DNA from: Parapedobacter sp. SGR-10 | Lineage (GTDB): Bacteria; Bacteroidota; Bacteroidia; Sphingobacteriales; Sphingobacteriaceae | Length of the DNA stretch: 64,000 nt | Direction: 5' to 3' | NCBI RefSeq assembly: GCF_011030405.1 | Contig: NZ_JAAJTJ010000003.1 | Coordinates: forward strand, 124,001 to 188,000 | Shown here: positions 9,272 through 16,897 of the stretch, piece after piece | Layout of the letters: the number at the start of each line of letters is the position of its first letter | Position numbering within the stretch: the stretch's first letter is position 1 | The notes under the pieces: model-generated | Told to the model about the DNA's origin: nothing | Seen by the model: the letters and a program-made list of their open reading frames with translations, nothing else | Database searches by the model: none | Position numbers and translations under genes: made by a program

Positions 9272-10111
9272 ATGAAATATTCGGCTGTACGTTTTAGTAC
9301 GACAGATATTCAAGATTGGCAGAAAGACCTGCTGATCGATTCGCTGGGGGAGATAGGTTTCGATACTTTCGAAGATACGGATAAGGGTTTTGATGCCTAT
9401 ATCCCGTCAGCCAATCTGGATATAGCGGCTTTGGAAACTGTACTGTTGGGAGAGGTAGAGGGATATCATTTGGATTACAAGGTTGAAGATCTGAAAGAGG
9501 AAAACTGGAATGAATTGTGGGAAAGCAATTTCAATCCGATCCTTGTGGACGGGCTCTGCTATGTACGGGCGACATTTCACGAATCACACGGACAGTACCC
9601 TTATGAAATCATCATCGACCCTAAGATGTCGTTTGGTACAGGTCATCATCAAACAACTTCGATGATGTTGTCTTTTATTTTAGCGAATGATTTTGAAGGT
9701 AAGAGTGTACTGGATATGGGGTGTGGTACCGGTATCTTGTCAATTTTGGCAAGCATGAGAGGGGCTAAACATGTAATGGCGGTAGACTATGATCCTGTAT
9801 GTGTGGACAGTGTCGTAGAAAACAAACAGTTGAACACTATCTCGAATATAACAGAAAGATTAGGCTCAAAGGAAATCCTTGCAGGTTCGTGTTTTGATAC
9901 GATTCTGGCAAACATTAATCGCAATATATTGTTAGACCAAATGGAAACTTATGCAGCTTGCCTGCAGGTAGGTGGGGAATTGTATCTCAGTGGCTTTTAC
10001 GCTGGAGAGGATCTGGATACATTACGGATAAAGTGTGCAGAGGTAGGGTTAAGGTATGTGGAAAGTAAGGTGCTGGACGGTTGGTGTGCTGCAAAGTTTA
10101 TGAAAGGATAG
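9272..10111 (+). CDS. prmA: Ribosomal protein L11 methyltransferase
   Basis: SAM-dependent methyltransferase of 279 residues that methylates lysines and the N-terminus of ribosomal protein L11. The N-terminal substrate-recognition domain includes NWNELWESNFNPI. The diagnostic segment DPKMSFGTGHHQTT lies at about 116-129, and the SAM site is DMGCGTGILS at about 148-157. A later LANINRNILL replaces the usual NILA motif region. It begins two bases after tpiA and ends three bases before mpl. Confidence 0.96.
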   Translation: MKYSAVRFSTTDIQDWQKDLLIDSLGEIGFDTFEDTDKGFDAYIPSANLDIAALETVLLGEVEGYHLDYKVEDLKEENWNELWESNFNPILVDGLCYVRATFHESHGQYPYEIIIDPKMSFGTGHHQTTSMMLSFILANDFEGKSVLDMGCGTGILSILASMRGAKHVMAVDYDPVCVDSVVENKQLNTISNITERLGSKEILAGSCFDTILANINRNILLDQMETYAACLQVGGELYLSGFYAGEDLDTLRIKCAEVGLRYVESKVLDGWCAAKFMKG

Positions 10112-10114
10112 TAC

Positions 10115-11488
10115 ATGAGAATCCATTTTATTGCAATCGGGGGTAGTGTGATGAGTAACTTGGCCATTAACCTGGCTAAGCTGGGACATCAGGTCACAGG
10201 ATCGGATGACCAGATCGTCGAACCTTCAAAAACCAAACTGCATGAAGCGGGATTGCTGCCTGCTCGTATAGGTTGGGATACAGACAAGATTTCGAGCGAC
10301 CTGGATGCCGTTATTCTCGGTAAGCATGCGTCAGCAGACAATCCCGAACTGCTGCGTGCACAGGAGCTGAACGTAAAGATCTATTCCTTTCCGGAGTTTA
10401 TCTATGAACAGAGTATAGATAAAATAAGGGTCGTTATCGCTGGAACCTACGGCAAGACGACGATCATCAGTATGATCATGCATGTGCTCAAAAAGCTGGG
10501 AAGAGATTTTGATTATCTGATCGGATCCAAATTGGAGGGGTTCGATTCGTTGATCAGATTGACTTCTACGGCTCCCATCATGTTGATAGAGGGGGATGAA
10601 TTTTACGCATCTTCTATCGATGACCATGCAAAATTCCATTATTATCAACCTAATATTGCTTTGATAAGCAATATACAATGGGATAATTTTAAGATGGTTA
10701 TTTCGGAAGAGGAATACAATAGACAATTCGAACGTTTTATCGATACAATCGTTCCTAAGGGAACATTGATCTACAATAAAGACGACCAGAATGTGGTCAA
10801 TATCGTGGAGCAGACCAGGGATTGTAAAATCAATAGACATGGTTACAAATTGTCCCAATATACGATAAACAAAGGGGTGACCTATATCCACGTGGGAGAT
10901 AGAGAGGTTCCATTGCGTATCATTGGCAAGCAAAACCTGTCCAATATTGCAGGGGCATATACTGTGTGTGAATGGCTTGGGATCAAAAGGGATGAATTTT
11001 ATGAAGCAGTCAGTGATTTCAGGAGTTCTATACGCTATTTGGAATTTGTGGCCAGTGCTAATGGAAGTGTGGTATACCAGGATTTTGCACATACCCCATC
11101 CAAATTGCGAACCAGTATTCATGCCGTCAAAGAACAGTTTCCAACAGCAAAATTACTGACTATTATTGAACTGAATCCATACGAGGTTGTGCAGGATGAA
11201 TTTATGGTTCCATATAAGGATAGTATGCAGGAATCAGACTGGGCAGTGGTGTTTATTAATAGGAAAAGTATAAAGGAGAAAAATATTCTATTGGATAATG
11301 TCATTGACCAGGTTAAAAGCATCTTTAATCATAGCAATTTTCTGGTATTGACAGAGATAGAGGATCTGTATAGGTTTTTGGAAAATTTTGATAGTGAGCA
11401 CTTTAATATGTTATTTATGAGCTCTCATCATTATAGTGAATTGAATATGCTCACGTTTGCAGACAAATTTTTGAAAGAATACGTGTAA
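10115..11488 (+). CDS. mpl: UDP-N-acetylmuramate:L-alanyl-gamma-D-glutamyl-meso-diaminopimelate ligase (Mur ligase family)
   Basis: Murein recycling ligase of 457 residues that reattaches the recovered tripeptide to UDP-MurNAc. The start MRIHFIAIGGSVMSNLA is typical of Mpl/MurC N-terminal UDP-binding domains. The ATP P-loop is GTYGKTT at 110-116, with Tyr where most family members have His. The central LIEGDEFYAS and the later VVYQDFAHTPSKLRTS match the Mpl subfamily rather than MurC. The C-terminal part is less conserved. It is the third gene of the tpiA-prmA-mpl unit with only three bases between genes. Confidence 0.9.
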   Translation: MRIHFIAIGGSVMSNLAINLAKLGHQVTGSDDQIVEPSKTKLHEAGLLPARIGWDTDKISSDLDAVILGKHASADNPELLRAQELNVKIYSFPEFIYEQSIDKIRVVIAGTYGKTTIISMIMHVLKKLGRDFDYLIGSKLEGFDSLIRLTSTAPIMLIEGDEFYASSIDDHAKFHYYQPNIALISNIQWDNFKMVISEEEYNRQFERFIDTIVPKGTLIYNKDDQNVVNIVEQTRDCKINRHGYKLSQYTINKGVTYIHVGDREVPLRIIGKQNLSNIAGAYTVCEWLGIKRDEFYEAVSDFRSSIRYLEFVASANGSVVYQDFAHTPSKLRTSIHAVKEQFPTAKLLTIIELNPYEVVQDEFMVPYKDSMQESDWAVVFINRKSIKEKNILLDNVIDQVKSIFNHSNFLVLTEIEDLYRFLENFDSEHFNMLFMSSHHYSELNMLTFADKFLKEYV

Positions 11489-11503
11489 AAAATTGCTTAA
11501 AAA

Positions 11504-11535
11504 TTTGTTGAAAGACTTTTTTTATTTTACTTTTG
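11504..11535 (+). promoter_or_regulatory. Promoter of the HTH regulator gene
   Basis: TTTG at 11504-11507, a spacer of exactly 20 bases, then TACTTTTG at 11528-11535. This is among the best matches in the window to TTTG-N20-TAnnTTTG. Confidence 0.75.
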
Positions 11536-11559
11536 AGGTAAATAAATATTCATTTACCT
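11536..11559 (+). promoter_or_regulatory. Probable operator for autoregulation of the HTH gene
   Basis: A perfect inverted repeat AGGTAAAT - 8 bases - ATTTACCT starts one base after the -7 box and ends one base before the start codon, covering the expected transcription start. This is the position of a classic self-repressing operator. Confidence 0.6.
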
Positions 11560-11560
11560 T

Positions 11561-11896
11561 ATGAACCCACTAGGAAAAAAGATTAGATTATTGAGGCACC
11601 AAAGAGGGTGGAGCCAAGAAGATGTAGCGAAGCGATTGGACATATCCATTCCGGCGTTTTCAAAAATTGAAACAGGTATTACTGATGTCAATCTTTCAAG
11701 GTTGAACCAGATTTCGAAGCTTTTCGGTCTAACATTAGTACAGCTAATGGCTACTACCGATAGTGAAGAGGAAAAGGCAAAAGCAGATGAAGTGGCGGAG
11801 TTGACAAAAAAACTTCAGGCTCGAGAAGTAGAAGTGATTGAACTGCAGAAAAAAGTAATCGATCTGTACGAAAAACTGCACAATAGTCAACAATAG
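11561..11896 (+). CDS. XRE-type helix-turn-helix regulator with C-terminal coiled coil
   Basis: DNA-binding protein of 111 residues. Residues 5-60 form an HTH_3 (Cro/CI) domain: IRLLRHQRGWSQEDVAKRLDISIPAFSKIETGITDVNLSRLNQISKLF. Residues about 66-108 are a charged coiled coil (ELTKKLQAREVEVIELQKKV), probably for dimerisation. A perfect inverted repeat covers its transcription start, so it probably represses itself. It is a monocistronic gene with its own strong terminator. Its other targets cannot be seen here. Confidence 0.88.
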   Translation: MNPLGKKIRLLRHQRGWSQEDVAKRLDISIPAFSKIETGITDVNLSRLNQISKLFGLTLVQLMATTDSEEEKAKADEVAELTKKLQAREVEVIELQKKVIDLYEKLHNSQQ

Positions 11897-11905
11897 TTGC
11901 CAATG

Positions 11906-11939
11906 AAAAAAGGAGCATGATAAAGATGCTCCTTTTTTT
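11906..11939 (+). terminator. Strong terminator of the HTH gene
   Basis: Arms 11906-11918 and 11926-11938 pair perfectly (A-rich then GGAGCAT) around a seven-base loop and end in seven T, nine bases after the stop codon. Confidence 0.9.
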
Positions 11940-11988
11940 GTGATAGTTTTTTCATCAACGAAAAGTTTTTTAATAAGCTTACGACCAG

Positions 11989-12138
11989 TCCTTTATGATT
12001 ATATAAGTAAAGGATGAGATCAATATTCCTGGGCAAGTTCTTCTGCTTTTGTCAATGTTGACAAAGAGGATGATCTCAGATCAAAAACCGACCTTACGAC
12101 AATGTACCTCGCAATGTCGACAATGCTCAGACGAGCAT
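11989..12138. other. Hairpin-rich noncoding stretch
   Basis: This gap between convergent genes holds four perfect inverted repeats: 11989-11995 with 12008-12014; directly abutting it 12015-12022 with 12071-12078; inside that 12048-12055 with 12058-12065; and 12123-12128 with 12133-12138. A structured RNA is possible on either strand. I found no promoter that settles the matter. Confidence 0.35.
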
Positions 12139-12160
12139 CGGCAATAATACAAAACACAAT

Positions 12161-12187
12161 AAAGGCAGAATTCAAGATTCTGCCTTT
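12161..12187. terminator. Hairpin, probable terminator of the small acidic gene (minus strand)
   Basis: Perfect 11-base arms (12161-12171 and 12177-12187) with a five-base loop, 57 bases past the stop of the acidic gene. The strand-symmetric A/T-rich ends could stop transcription from either side. Confidence 0.7.
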
Positions 12188-12244
12188 ATCATGATTTTTT
12201 AAACCAATGCTCTTCGTCCTTTTGGAAGGATTGTGATTTGGAGA

Positions 12245-12403
12245 CTAAAAGTCGTCATCATCGAAATCATCAAAATCCTCAATAGAATCAATTTCCAGAT
12301 CGAAATCATCCTCATCAAAATCATCATCTGCATCATCTTCTGGCCCGTTAAAATTGATTAACTTCTCATCAATTTCCAACTTTTCGTCTGTGGCGTTCAT
12401 CAT
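12245..12403 (-). CDS. Small, extremely acidic protein of unknown function
   Basis: A 52-codon frame with two adjacent ATG codons. After a short N-terminal part (MMNATDEKLEIDEKLINFNG) the protein is almost only Asp, Glu, Phe and Ile, with runs such as EDDADDDFDEDDFDLE, and ends DDDDF. Such a composition does not arise easily by chance in this moderate-GC sequence, and a clean terminator follows. It stands 115 bases downstream of scpB on the same strand. Acidic tails of this type can mimic DNA or bind basic proteins, but no family or function is recognised. Confidence 0.65.
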   Translation of the reverse strand: MMNATDEKLEIDEKLINFNGPEDDADDDFDEDDFDLEIDSIEDFDDFDDDDF

Positions 12404-12518
12404 AATTTCTTTTTCTTGCTATTGTTAATCCAAGGGTAAAATTAGATAAGAAAATCAATACTAAAAATTTTTTTTCAAAATTATTTTGCTGTTAACCAGT
12501 GTGTTGTAGTTTTGAATT

Positions 12519-13079
12519 TTATTCTACATTTTCCCCTATGGTATTTTCCTCATTGATGATGTCTTTGAGCTGCGGTAAGTCTTTGACACTATTGATGCCA
12601 AAGTGGTTCATGAATTGCTCACTGGTGGCGTATAATAATGGCTTGCCAATCGTATCTGCCTTTCCGACGATCTTGATGAGATCCTTTTCCAAAAGGCGCT
12701 GGATGGAATAGTCACAGTTGACCCCCCGTATCTGCTCAACCTCCAGTTTGGTGATGGGTTGGCGATAAGCGATGATCGACAGCGTTTCGAGACCCGCCTG
12801 GCTCAGTTTTTTTTTGTCTCGGTGTGCCTGCAATTGGTTGATAGCATCGTGGTATATTTCCTTGGTCAAAAACTGATACTTATTGTTGTACTGTACCAAA
12901 GAGAAGACCATGTCCTCCTGCTCGTATTTGGTTTTGATTTTGTGTATAAATGACAGCACTTCTTCTTTGTTGATGTCGATCAATAAGGCATCTTGAAGAA
13001 TCTGCTTGATTTCCAATGCAGAGATACCTTCTTCGGAGGCAAAGATCAAGGCTTCTATATTTAATAGGATATCTTTCAT
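12519..13079 (-). CDS. scpB: Segregation and condensation protein B
   Basis: ScpB of 186 residues, the winged-helix (kite) subunit that joins Smc and ScpA in the condensin complex acting on the nucleoid. It starts MKDILLNIEALIFASEEGIS, then carries the signature LETLSIIAYRQPITKLEVEQIRGV and the second winged helix with LLEKDLIKIVGKAD...GKPLLYATSEQFMNHFGI. Length and order are typical. scpA is not adjacent. The gene is followed on the same strand by the small acidic protein gene. Confidence 0.96.
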   Translation of the reverse strand: MKDILLNIEALIFASEEGISALEIKQILQDALLIDINKEEVLSFIHKIKTKYEQEDMVFSLVQYNNKYQFLTKEIYHDAINQLQAHRDKKKLSQAGLETLSIIAYRQPITKLEVEQIRGVNCDYSIQRLLEKDLIKIVGKADTIGKPLLYATSEQFMNHFGINSVKDLPQLKDIINEENTIGENVE

Positions 13080-13119
13080 TATGTTAGTATTCAGTAGAGC
13101 GTATTGAGTATTGCGTATT

Positions 13120-13195
13120 GTTTAGTTAATAAGTTATCAGTTACCGGTATTGCTTTGTAACTCATAACTTACGTAACCCGTAACTACTCTCAATT
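13120..13195. repeat. Degenerate GTTA-type short tandem repeat between mqnC and scpB
   Basis: On the minus strand this spacer reads as GTTAC/GTTAT units 7 to 9 bases apart. It resembles the 9-base repeats at 18155-18216 and 45887-46050 but is more degenerate. No gene is seen in it. Confidence 0.35.
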
Positions 13196-13210
13196 TTTTA
13201 CTTTTTAATT

Positions 13211-14335
13211 TTAATAATCAATGACCTGTTCAACTATACTTTCTGGTATCTCCCTAAACTGATAGGTCTGCGTACGAAGTTGCGATTCAAATCCGGCTTC
13301 GCTTATGGCCTGTTGAATGGATTTTGAAGTAAAACGATGGGGAGCTCCTGCCGCCGAAACGACATTTTCCTCAATCATGATAGAGCCGAAATCATTGGCT
13401 CCGCTGTGTAGGCAGAGTTGTGCGACGGGTTTTCCTACAGTCAGCCAGGAGGCTTGTATGTTTTTGATATTGGGCAACATGATCCTGCTCAAAGCGATCA
13501 TACGGATATATTCGTCACCTGTCACATTGTTGGAAATACCACGAAGACGTTTCAATAGCGTACCATCGTCTTGGAAAGGCCAGGGTATAAAGGCTATGAA
13601 ACCATGATTATCCGCAGGCTTTTCGCTTTGAACCTGTCTTATCCATTCCAAATGCTCGAATCGTTCTTCTATTGTTTCGATATGTCCAAACATCATGGTG
13701 GCCGAAGTAGGTAGGTTGATCTTGTGTGCTGCGCGCATGACATCCAACCACTCCTGGCCTCCACATTTCCCTTTGGAGATCAGTCTACGTACACGGTCAT
13801 TGAGTATCTCTGCCCCGGCTCCTGGCAGAGAATCCAGGCCGGCTTCTTTCAGGGTACTAAGGACTTCCAAATGGCTCATGCCTTCCAGTTTGGCCACATG
13901 GGCAATTTCGGGAGGGCCCAAAGCATGGAGCTTGAGCGTGGGATACAACTCTTTGAGCTGTCTGAAAAGGGTAGCATAAAACTCGATCCCTAAATCGGGA
14001 TGGTGGCCGCCTTGCAACAAGAGTTGGTCGCCTCCGTATTTAAAGGTTTCTTCTATTTTTTGTTTATAGGTCTCTATATCTGTGATATAACTATCTTCAT
14101 GGCCCGGTCTTCGGAAGAAGTTGCAAAACTTGCAATTGGCGATACAGACGTTTGTCGTATTGACATTTCGGTCTATCTGCCAAGTGACTTTTCCGTGGGG
14201 AACCTGGATCTTGCGAAGTTCATTGGCTACATAAGCCAAATCTGCCGTCGCAGCATGTCGATATAAGAAAATGCCTTCCTCCTTTGACAAAAAGTCAAAA
14301 TTCAATGCCCGTTCCAATAAAGAGTTTATATCCAT
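13211..14335 (-). CDS. mqnC: Cyclic dehypoxanthinyl futalosine synthase (radical SAM)
   Basis: Radical SAM enzyme of 374 residues in the futalosine route to menaquinone; it closes dehypoxanthinyl futalosine to its cyclic form. The iron-sulfur motif CxxxCxxC is Cys64, Cys68 and Cys71 in TTNVCIANCKFCNFF. Further family segments are YGGDQLLLQGGHHPDLG, LHALGPPEIAH, GLDSLPGAGAEIL, SATMMFGHIET and GFIAFIPWPFQ. The paralogue MqnE is the main alternative, but length and the GGDQLLLQGG segment favour MqnC. A -7 box ends only five bases before the ATG, so its mRNA may be leaderless. Confidence 0.92.
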   Translation of the reverse strand: MDINSLLERALNFDFLSKEEGIFLYRHAATADLAYVANELRKIQVPHGKVTWQIDRNVNTTNVCIANCKFCNFFRRPGHEDSYITDIETYKQKIEETFKYGGDQLLLQGGHHPDLGIEFYATLFRQLKELYPTLKLHALGPPEIAHVAKLEGMSHLEVLSTLKEAGLDSLPGAGAEILNDRVRRLISKGKCGGQEWLDVMRAAHKINLPTSATMMFGHIETIEERFEHLEWIRQVQSEKPADNHGFIAFIPWPFQDDGTLLKRLRGISNNVTGDEYIRMIALSRIMLPNIKNIQASWLTVGKPVAQLCLHSGANDFGSIMIEENVVSAAGAPHRFTSKSIQQAISEAGFESQLRTQTYQFREIPESIVEQVIDY

Positions 14336-14340
14336 TACTA

Positions 14341-14348
14341 CAAAGGTA
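14341..14348 (-). promoter_or_regulatory. -7 box directly before mqnC
   Basis: On the minus strand TACCTTTG (TAnnTTTG) is separated from the mqnC ATG by five bases. The -33 element is not obvious. Confidence 0.5.
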
Positions 14349-14426
14349 AGTAGTTTTTTTGATTTATTCCTTGTCAGGAAGATGCTAAGGCACCAAGTTT
14401 TCTTCTTTGTGACTTTGTGTCTTCTT

Positions 14427-15194
14427 TTAAAAAAAGAACATCAGCACCGAAGATATAATGACCAGGATTTGGATGATGCGTTTGAAGCGTCGTTCGGGAA
14501 GTTTCTTTAACAGTTTAATTCCTGTTATCCCACCGAGGATAATAAAGGGAATAGCCATCAGATTCAACAGTAGGCCAGCCCAGGTCACATTGTGCCATAC
14601 GAATATCTGTAGGGGTATCTTCACATAGTTCAATATCATGATGAACCATGCTCCTGTCGCAACAAAAGTAAATTTGTCCATTTTTCTGGACAAGAGGTAG
14701 ACCGAGAGAGCCGGGCCGGCGGCATTGCCGATCATTGTCGAGAAGCCCATGATAAAGCCGAAAACAGGAGAGTACCATTTTCCGTTCGATAGGGTCTCTT
14801 TTTGGCTTTCATGGACGTGTTCTGTCCAAAACATAATTCCTACACCAAACAATATACAGGAAGCCATAACGATTTTGAAGGTCTTGTCATCTATGTATTT
14901 TCCGATAATGATTGCAAATACGAGACCGAACAGTGCCATGGGCAATAGTTTGAGCACTTCACTCCAAATCAATTGCTTGCGGTAATAGATGACGCTCATC
15001 AGATCGGACATGGCGAGCAGGATAAGAACTATGCCTGTCGATTCCTTGGCTCCGAACAGAAAGGCAAAGATAGGTACAGCTATACTGCCTATATTCTGTA
15101 TGCCTGTTTTTGCCAATCCCATCAAAAAGGCACAGAAAAAATAAAGTATCCATGCGATAGGGGAGTGTAGCAATTGTAAGGCTTCGTTTAACAT
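14427..15194 (-). CDS. TauE/SafE-family membrane permease (sulfite or organic anion exporter type)
   Basis: Integral membrane protein of 255 residues with about eight hydrophobic segments. It shows the family's glycine-rich helices, FLMGLAKTGIQNIGSIAVP near the N-terminus and GFIMGFSTMIGNAAGPALSVYLL in the second half, which are the repeated TauE/SafE halves. Members export sulfite, sulfoacetate or similar anions across the inner membrane, but the substrate here is unknown. It lies 34 bases after a cytochrome c lipoprotein gene on the same strand and may be read from that operon. Confidence 0.9.
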   Translation of the reverse strand: MLNEALQLLHSPIAWILYFFCAFLMGLAKTGIQNIGSIAVPIFAFLFGAKESTGIVLILLAMSDLMSVIYYRKQLIWSEVLKLLPMALFGLVFAIIIGKYIDDKTFKIVMASCILFGVGIMFWTEHVHESQKETLSNGKWYSPVFGFIMGFSTMIGNAAGPALSVYLLSRKMDKFTFVATGAWFIMILNYVKIPLQIFVWHNVTWAGLLLNLMAIPFIILGGITGIKLLKKLPERRFKRIIQILVIISSVLMFFF

Positions 15195-15228
15195 GCTAAT
15201 AGGTGATGTTGTGTCGTTAGATAGTATG

Positions 15229-15657
15229 CTAAGGACGGCATTCGGCTAAAGCGCTTTTTACTTCTTCATGGGTATATGTGCTGTCGATACCCCCAAATGT
15301 GGTCGTGATGTAAGTCAATACATAGGCAATATCCAAATCTGTGAGTACAGTATTTGCGGGCATGGGTTGGTCGTATTTTTGCCCGGAGACCTCTATCTCT
15401 TCTTGAAGGCCATGGCGTACGATGCAAGCTAATTTTTTTCTGTTTTCGGCAAAGAATTTTTGGTCTGTCAATGGAGGGTACAGTGTGCCCAAACCTTCTC
15501 CTTTGCCGCCATGACAGTTTTCGCAATGGGTTTTATAGATTTTTTGCCCATTGACGGCATATTGAGCTGTCTGTATACTGACGTTGGACTGGCAGGAAGA
15601 TAGATAGGCCAAGAAGGTGACCAACACCAAGATGACGAAAAGAGCAAAGTGTTTCAT
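15229..15657 (-). CDS. Cytochrome c lipoprotein (class I)
   Basis: Membrane-anchored c-type cytochrome of 142 residues. I chose the ATG at 15657 (MKHFALFVILVLV), not the longer frame that overlaps the SCO gene, because it gives a normal lipoprotein signal with lipobox LSSC. The single heme site CENCHGG lies just after the anchor, and the distal ligand is likely the Met in QPMPANTVLTDLDIAYVLTYI. It would carry electrons at the periplasmic face. It starts one base after the SCO-family gene ends, so it is in the same operon. Confidence 0.9.
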   Translation of the reverse strand: MKHFALFVILVLVTFLAYLSSCQSNVSIQTAQYAVNGQKIYKTHCENCHGGKGEGLGTLYPPLTDQKFFAENRKKLACIVRHGLQEEIEVSGQKYDQPMPANTVLTDLDIAYVLTYITTTFGGIDSTYTHEEVKSALAECRP

Positions 15658-15658
15658 T

Positions 15659-16297
15659 TTACTTGTACTCTTGCAGTAATATTTCAATATCCCCTAACAA
15701 TTGCTGTATATGCTCTTTATTGGTTCCGTCGTATGTTCCCCGAATGTGCTTGTCGTGATCTATCAACACCAGAAAACTCGCATGGTCGTATCCGCCGGGT
15801 ACATTGGCATCTTCACTGGTAAAGACCAGGTATCTGTCAGACATGCCGTAGATATCGGCTTTGCTTCCTGTCACGAATTGCCATTGGTCATTGTCCACAC
15901 CTAGATTGGTCGCATATTTTTTCAACACGGATGGTTGATCGTACTTGAAGTCGATGCTATGCGAAAGGAAGGCGATCCGATCATCGTTTTTGTATTTTTT
16001 GTAGACTTCCAACAGGTTGCGTTGCATGGTCGGGCAGATACTGGGACAATGCGTGAAAAAGAAGTTGGTCACGTAAATCTTATTGTCAAAGAATCGATCC
16101 GTGACCAATGTACTGTCCTGGTTCAAGAACTGAAAAGGCGGTATAGTAGGGTAAATTGTATCTGCTATAGTTTTTCCATCTACAACTTTCTCTACAATGT
16201 CAGGCTCTCCAATAAAGGGTAGCCTTTCCTGTCCGGATTGACAGGCAGACAGTAATAGCCCCAGGATAAATAGGGTCGTAAGCTTGTTTTTTAGCAT
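15659..16297 (-). CDS. SCO1/SenC-family copper chaperone lipoprotein
   Basis: Thioredoxin-fold protein of 212 residues anchored by a lipobox (LLSACQ, Cys19). The copper site is complete: CPSIC (Cys84 and Cys88) in FFFTHCPSICPTM, and His172 in YDHASFLVLID. SCO proteins deliver copper to the CuA centre of cytochrome oxidase or act as thiol reductases. The adjacent cytochrome c gene supports a role in respiration. It is the middle gene of a three-gene minus-strand unit. Confidence 0.95.
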   Translation of the reverse strand: MLKNKLTTLFILGLLLSACQSGQERLPFIGEPDIVEKVVDGKTIADTIYPTIPPFQFLNQDSTLVTDRFFDNKIYVTNFFFTHCPSICPTMQRNLLEVYKKYKNDDRIAFLSHSIDFKYDQPSVLKKYATNLGVDNDQWQFVTGSKADIYGMSDRYLVFTSEDANVPGGYDHASFLVLIDHDKHIRGTYDGTNKEHIQQLLGDIEILLQEYK

Positions 16298-16314
16298 GGT
16301 GTTTTAATTTTCTA

Positions 16315-16743
16315 TCAGAACGAGGATAGTTTTTTGTTGCTTTCTTCGGCCACTTTGTCAAACTGTTTTTTCATGGCTTTGACCTTTTCGACTTCGGACT
16401 TTTGGTATTCGATGTCCTCATTGTCTGCTTCGTATTCACGCATCCAGGTCATCATATTTTCCGTAGCGTCTTCTAGATTGGTCTTTAGCGTCTGTAGTTC
16501 GGTTTTCAGTACGGCCGTGTCGATATCGCTGTGTGTATTGGCGATACCGGATAGATTGTTGAGTATAGAATCTATCTTTATGGTCGTACGGTCAAATACT
16601 TTGATCTGCGGCATGATTTCATCATGTACAGCTATGGCTTCTTGGGCCAGTTGCTGGCCTTTGACAGCTTCTTTTGTGGTCGGGGATTGACAGGCAACAG
16701 CTATGAAAACAGATAGGGTTGCTACGAAGGATAATTTTTTCAT
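16315..16743 (-). CDS. Lipoprotein with coiled coil, unknown function, first gene of the SCO operon
   Basis: Predicted lipoprotein of 142 residues: MKKLSFVATLSVFIAVACQ with lipobox AVAC. The rest is nearly all helical and charged, with heptad-like spacing (LKTELQTLKTNLEDATENMMTWM and KSEVEKVKAMKKQFDKVAEES). No catalytic motif. Genes of this kind sit beside SCO genes in related genomes as I recall, sometimes misnamed as viral inclusion-like because of the coiled coil. A scaffold or partner role for SCO is inference. Confidence 0.8.
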   Translation of the reverse strand: MKKLSFVATLSVFIAVACQSPTTKEAVKGQQLAQEAIAVHDEIMPQIKVFDRTTIKIDSILNNLSGIANTHSDIDTAVLKTELQTLKTNLEDATENMMTWMREYEADNEDIEYQKSEVEKVKAMKKQFDKVAEESNKKLSSF

Positions 16744-16897
16744 TGTTTTTATTTTTTTTGAGGTGTTAATGAATCTCCTCTTTTTTGATTTCCTGTACGA
16801 AAATACGGATTTTTCAAAAATTAAATATGGAAAGAATTGTCACTATGTTGTATAAATTGAAAAACTATACTAAATTGACCTGCTTTTAATCTAAACC

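Noticed and set aside
10331-11122. 263-codon minus-strand frame opposite mpl
   Set aside because: It lies wholly antisense to a well-supported gene and has no protein-like features; a codon-bias shadow.
12020-12247. Open frame of about 75 codons continuing past the TAG of the small acidic gene (minus strand), which suggested readthrough
   Set aside because: A clear hairpin terminator lies inside it, the composition changes abruptly, and such an open length is not rare by chance.
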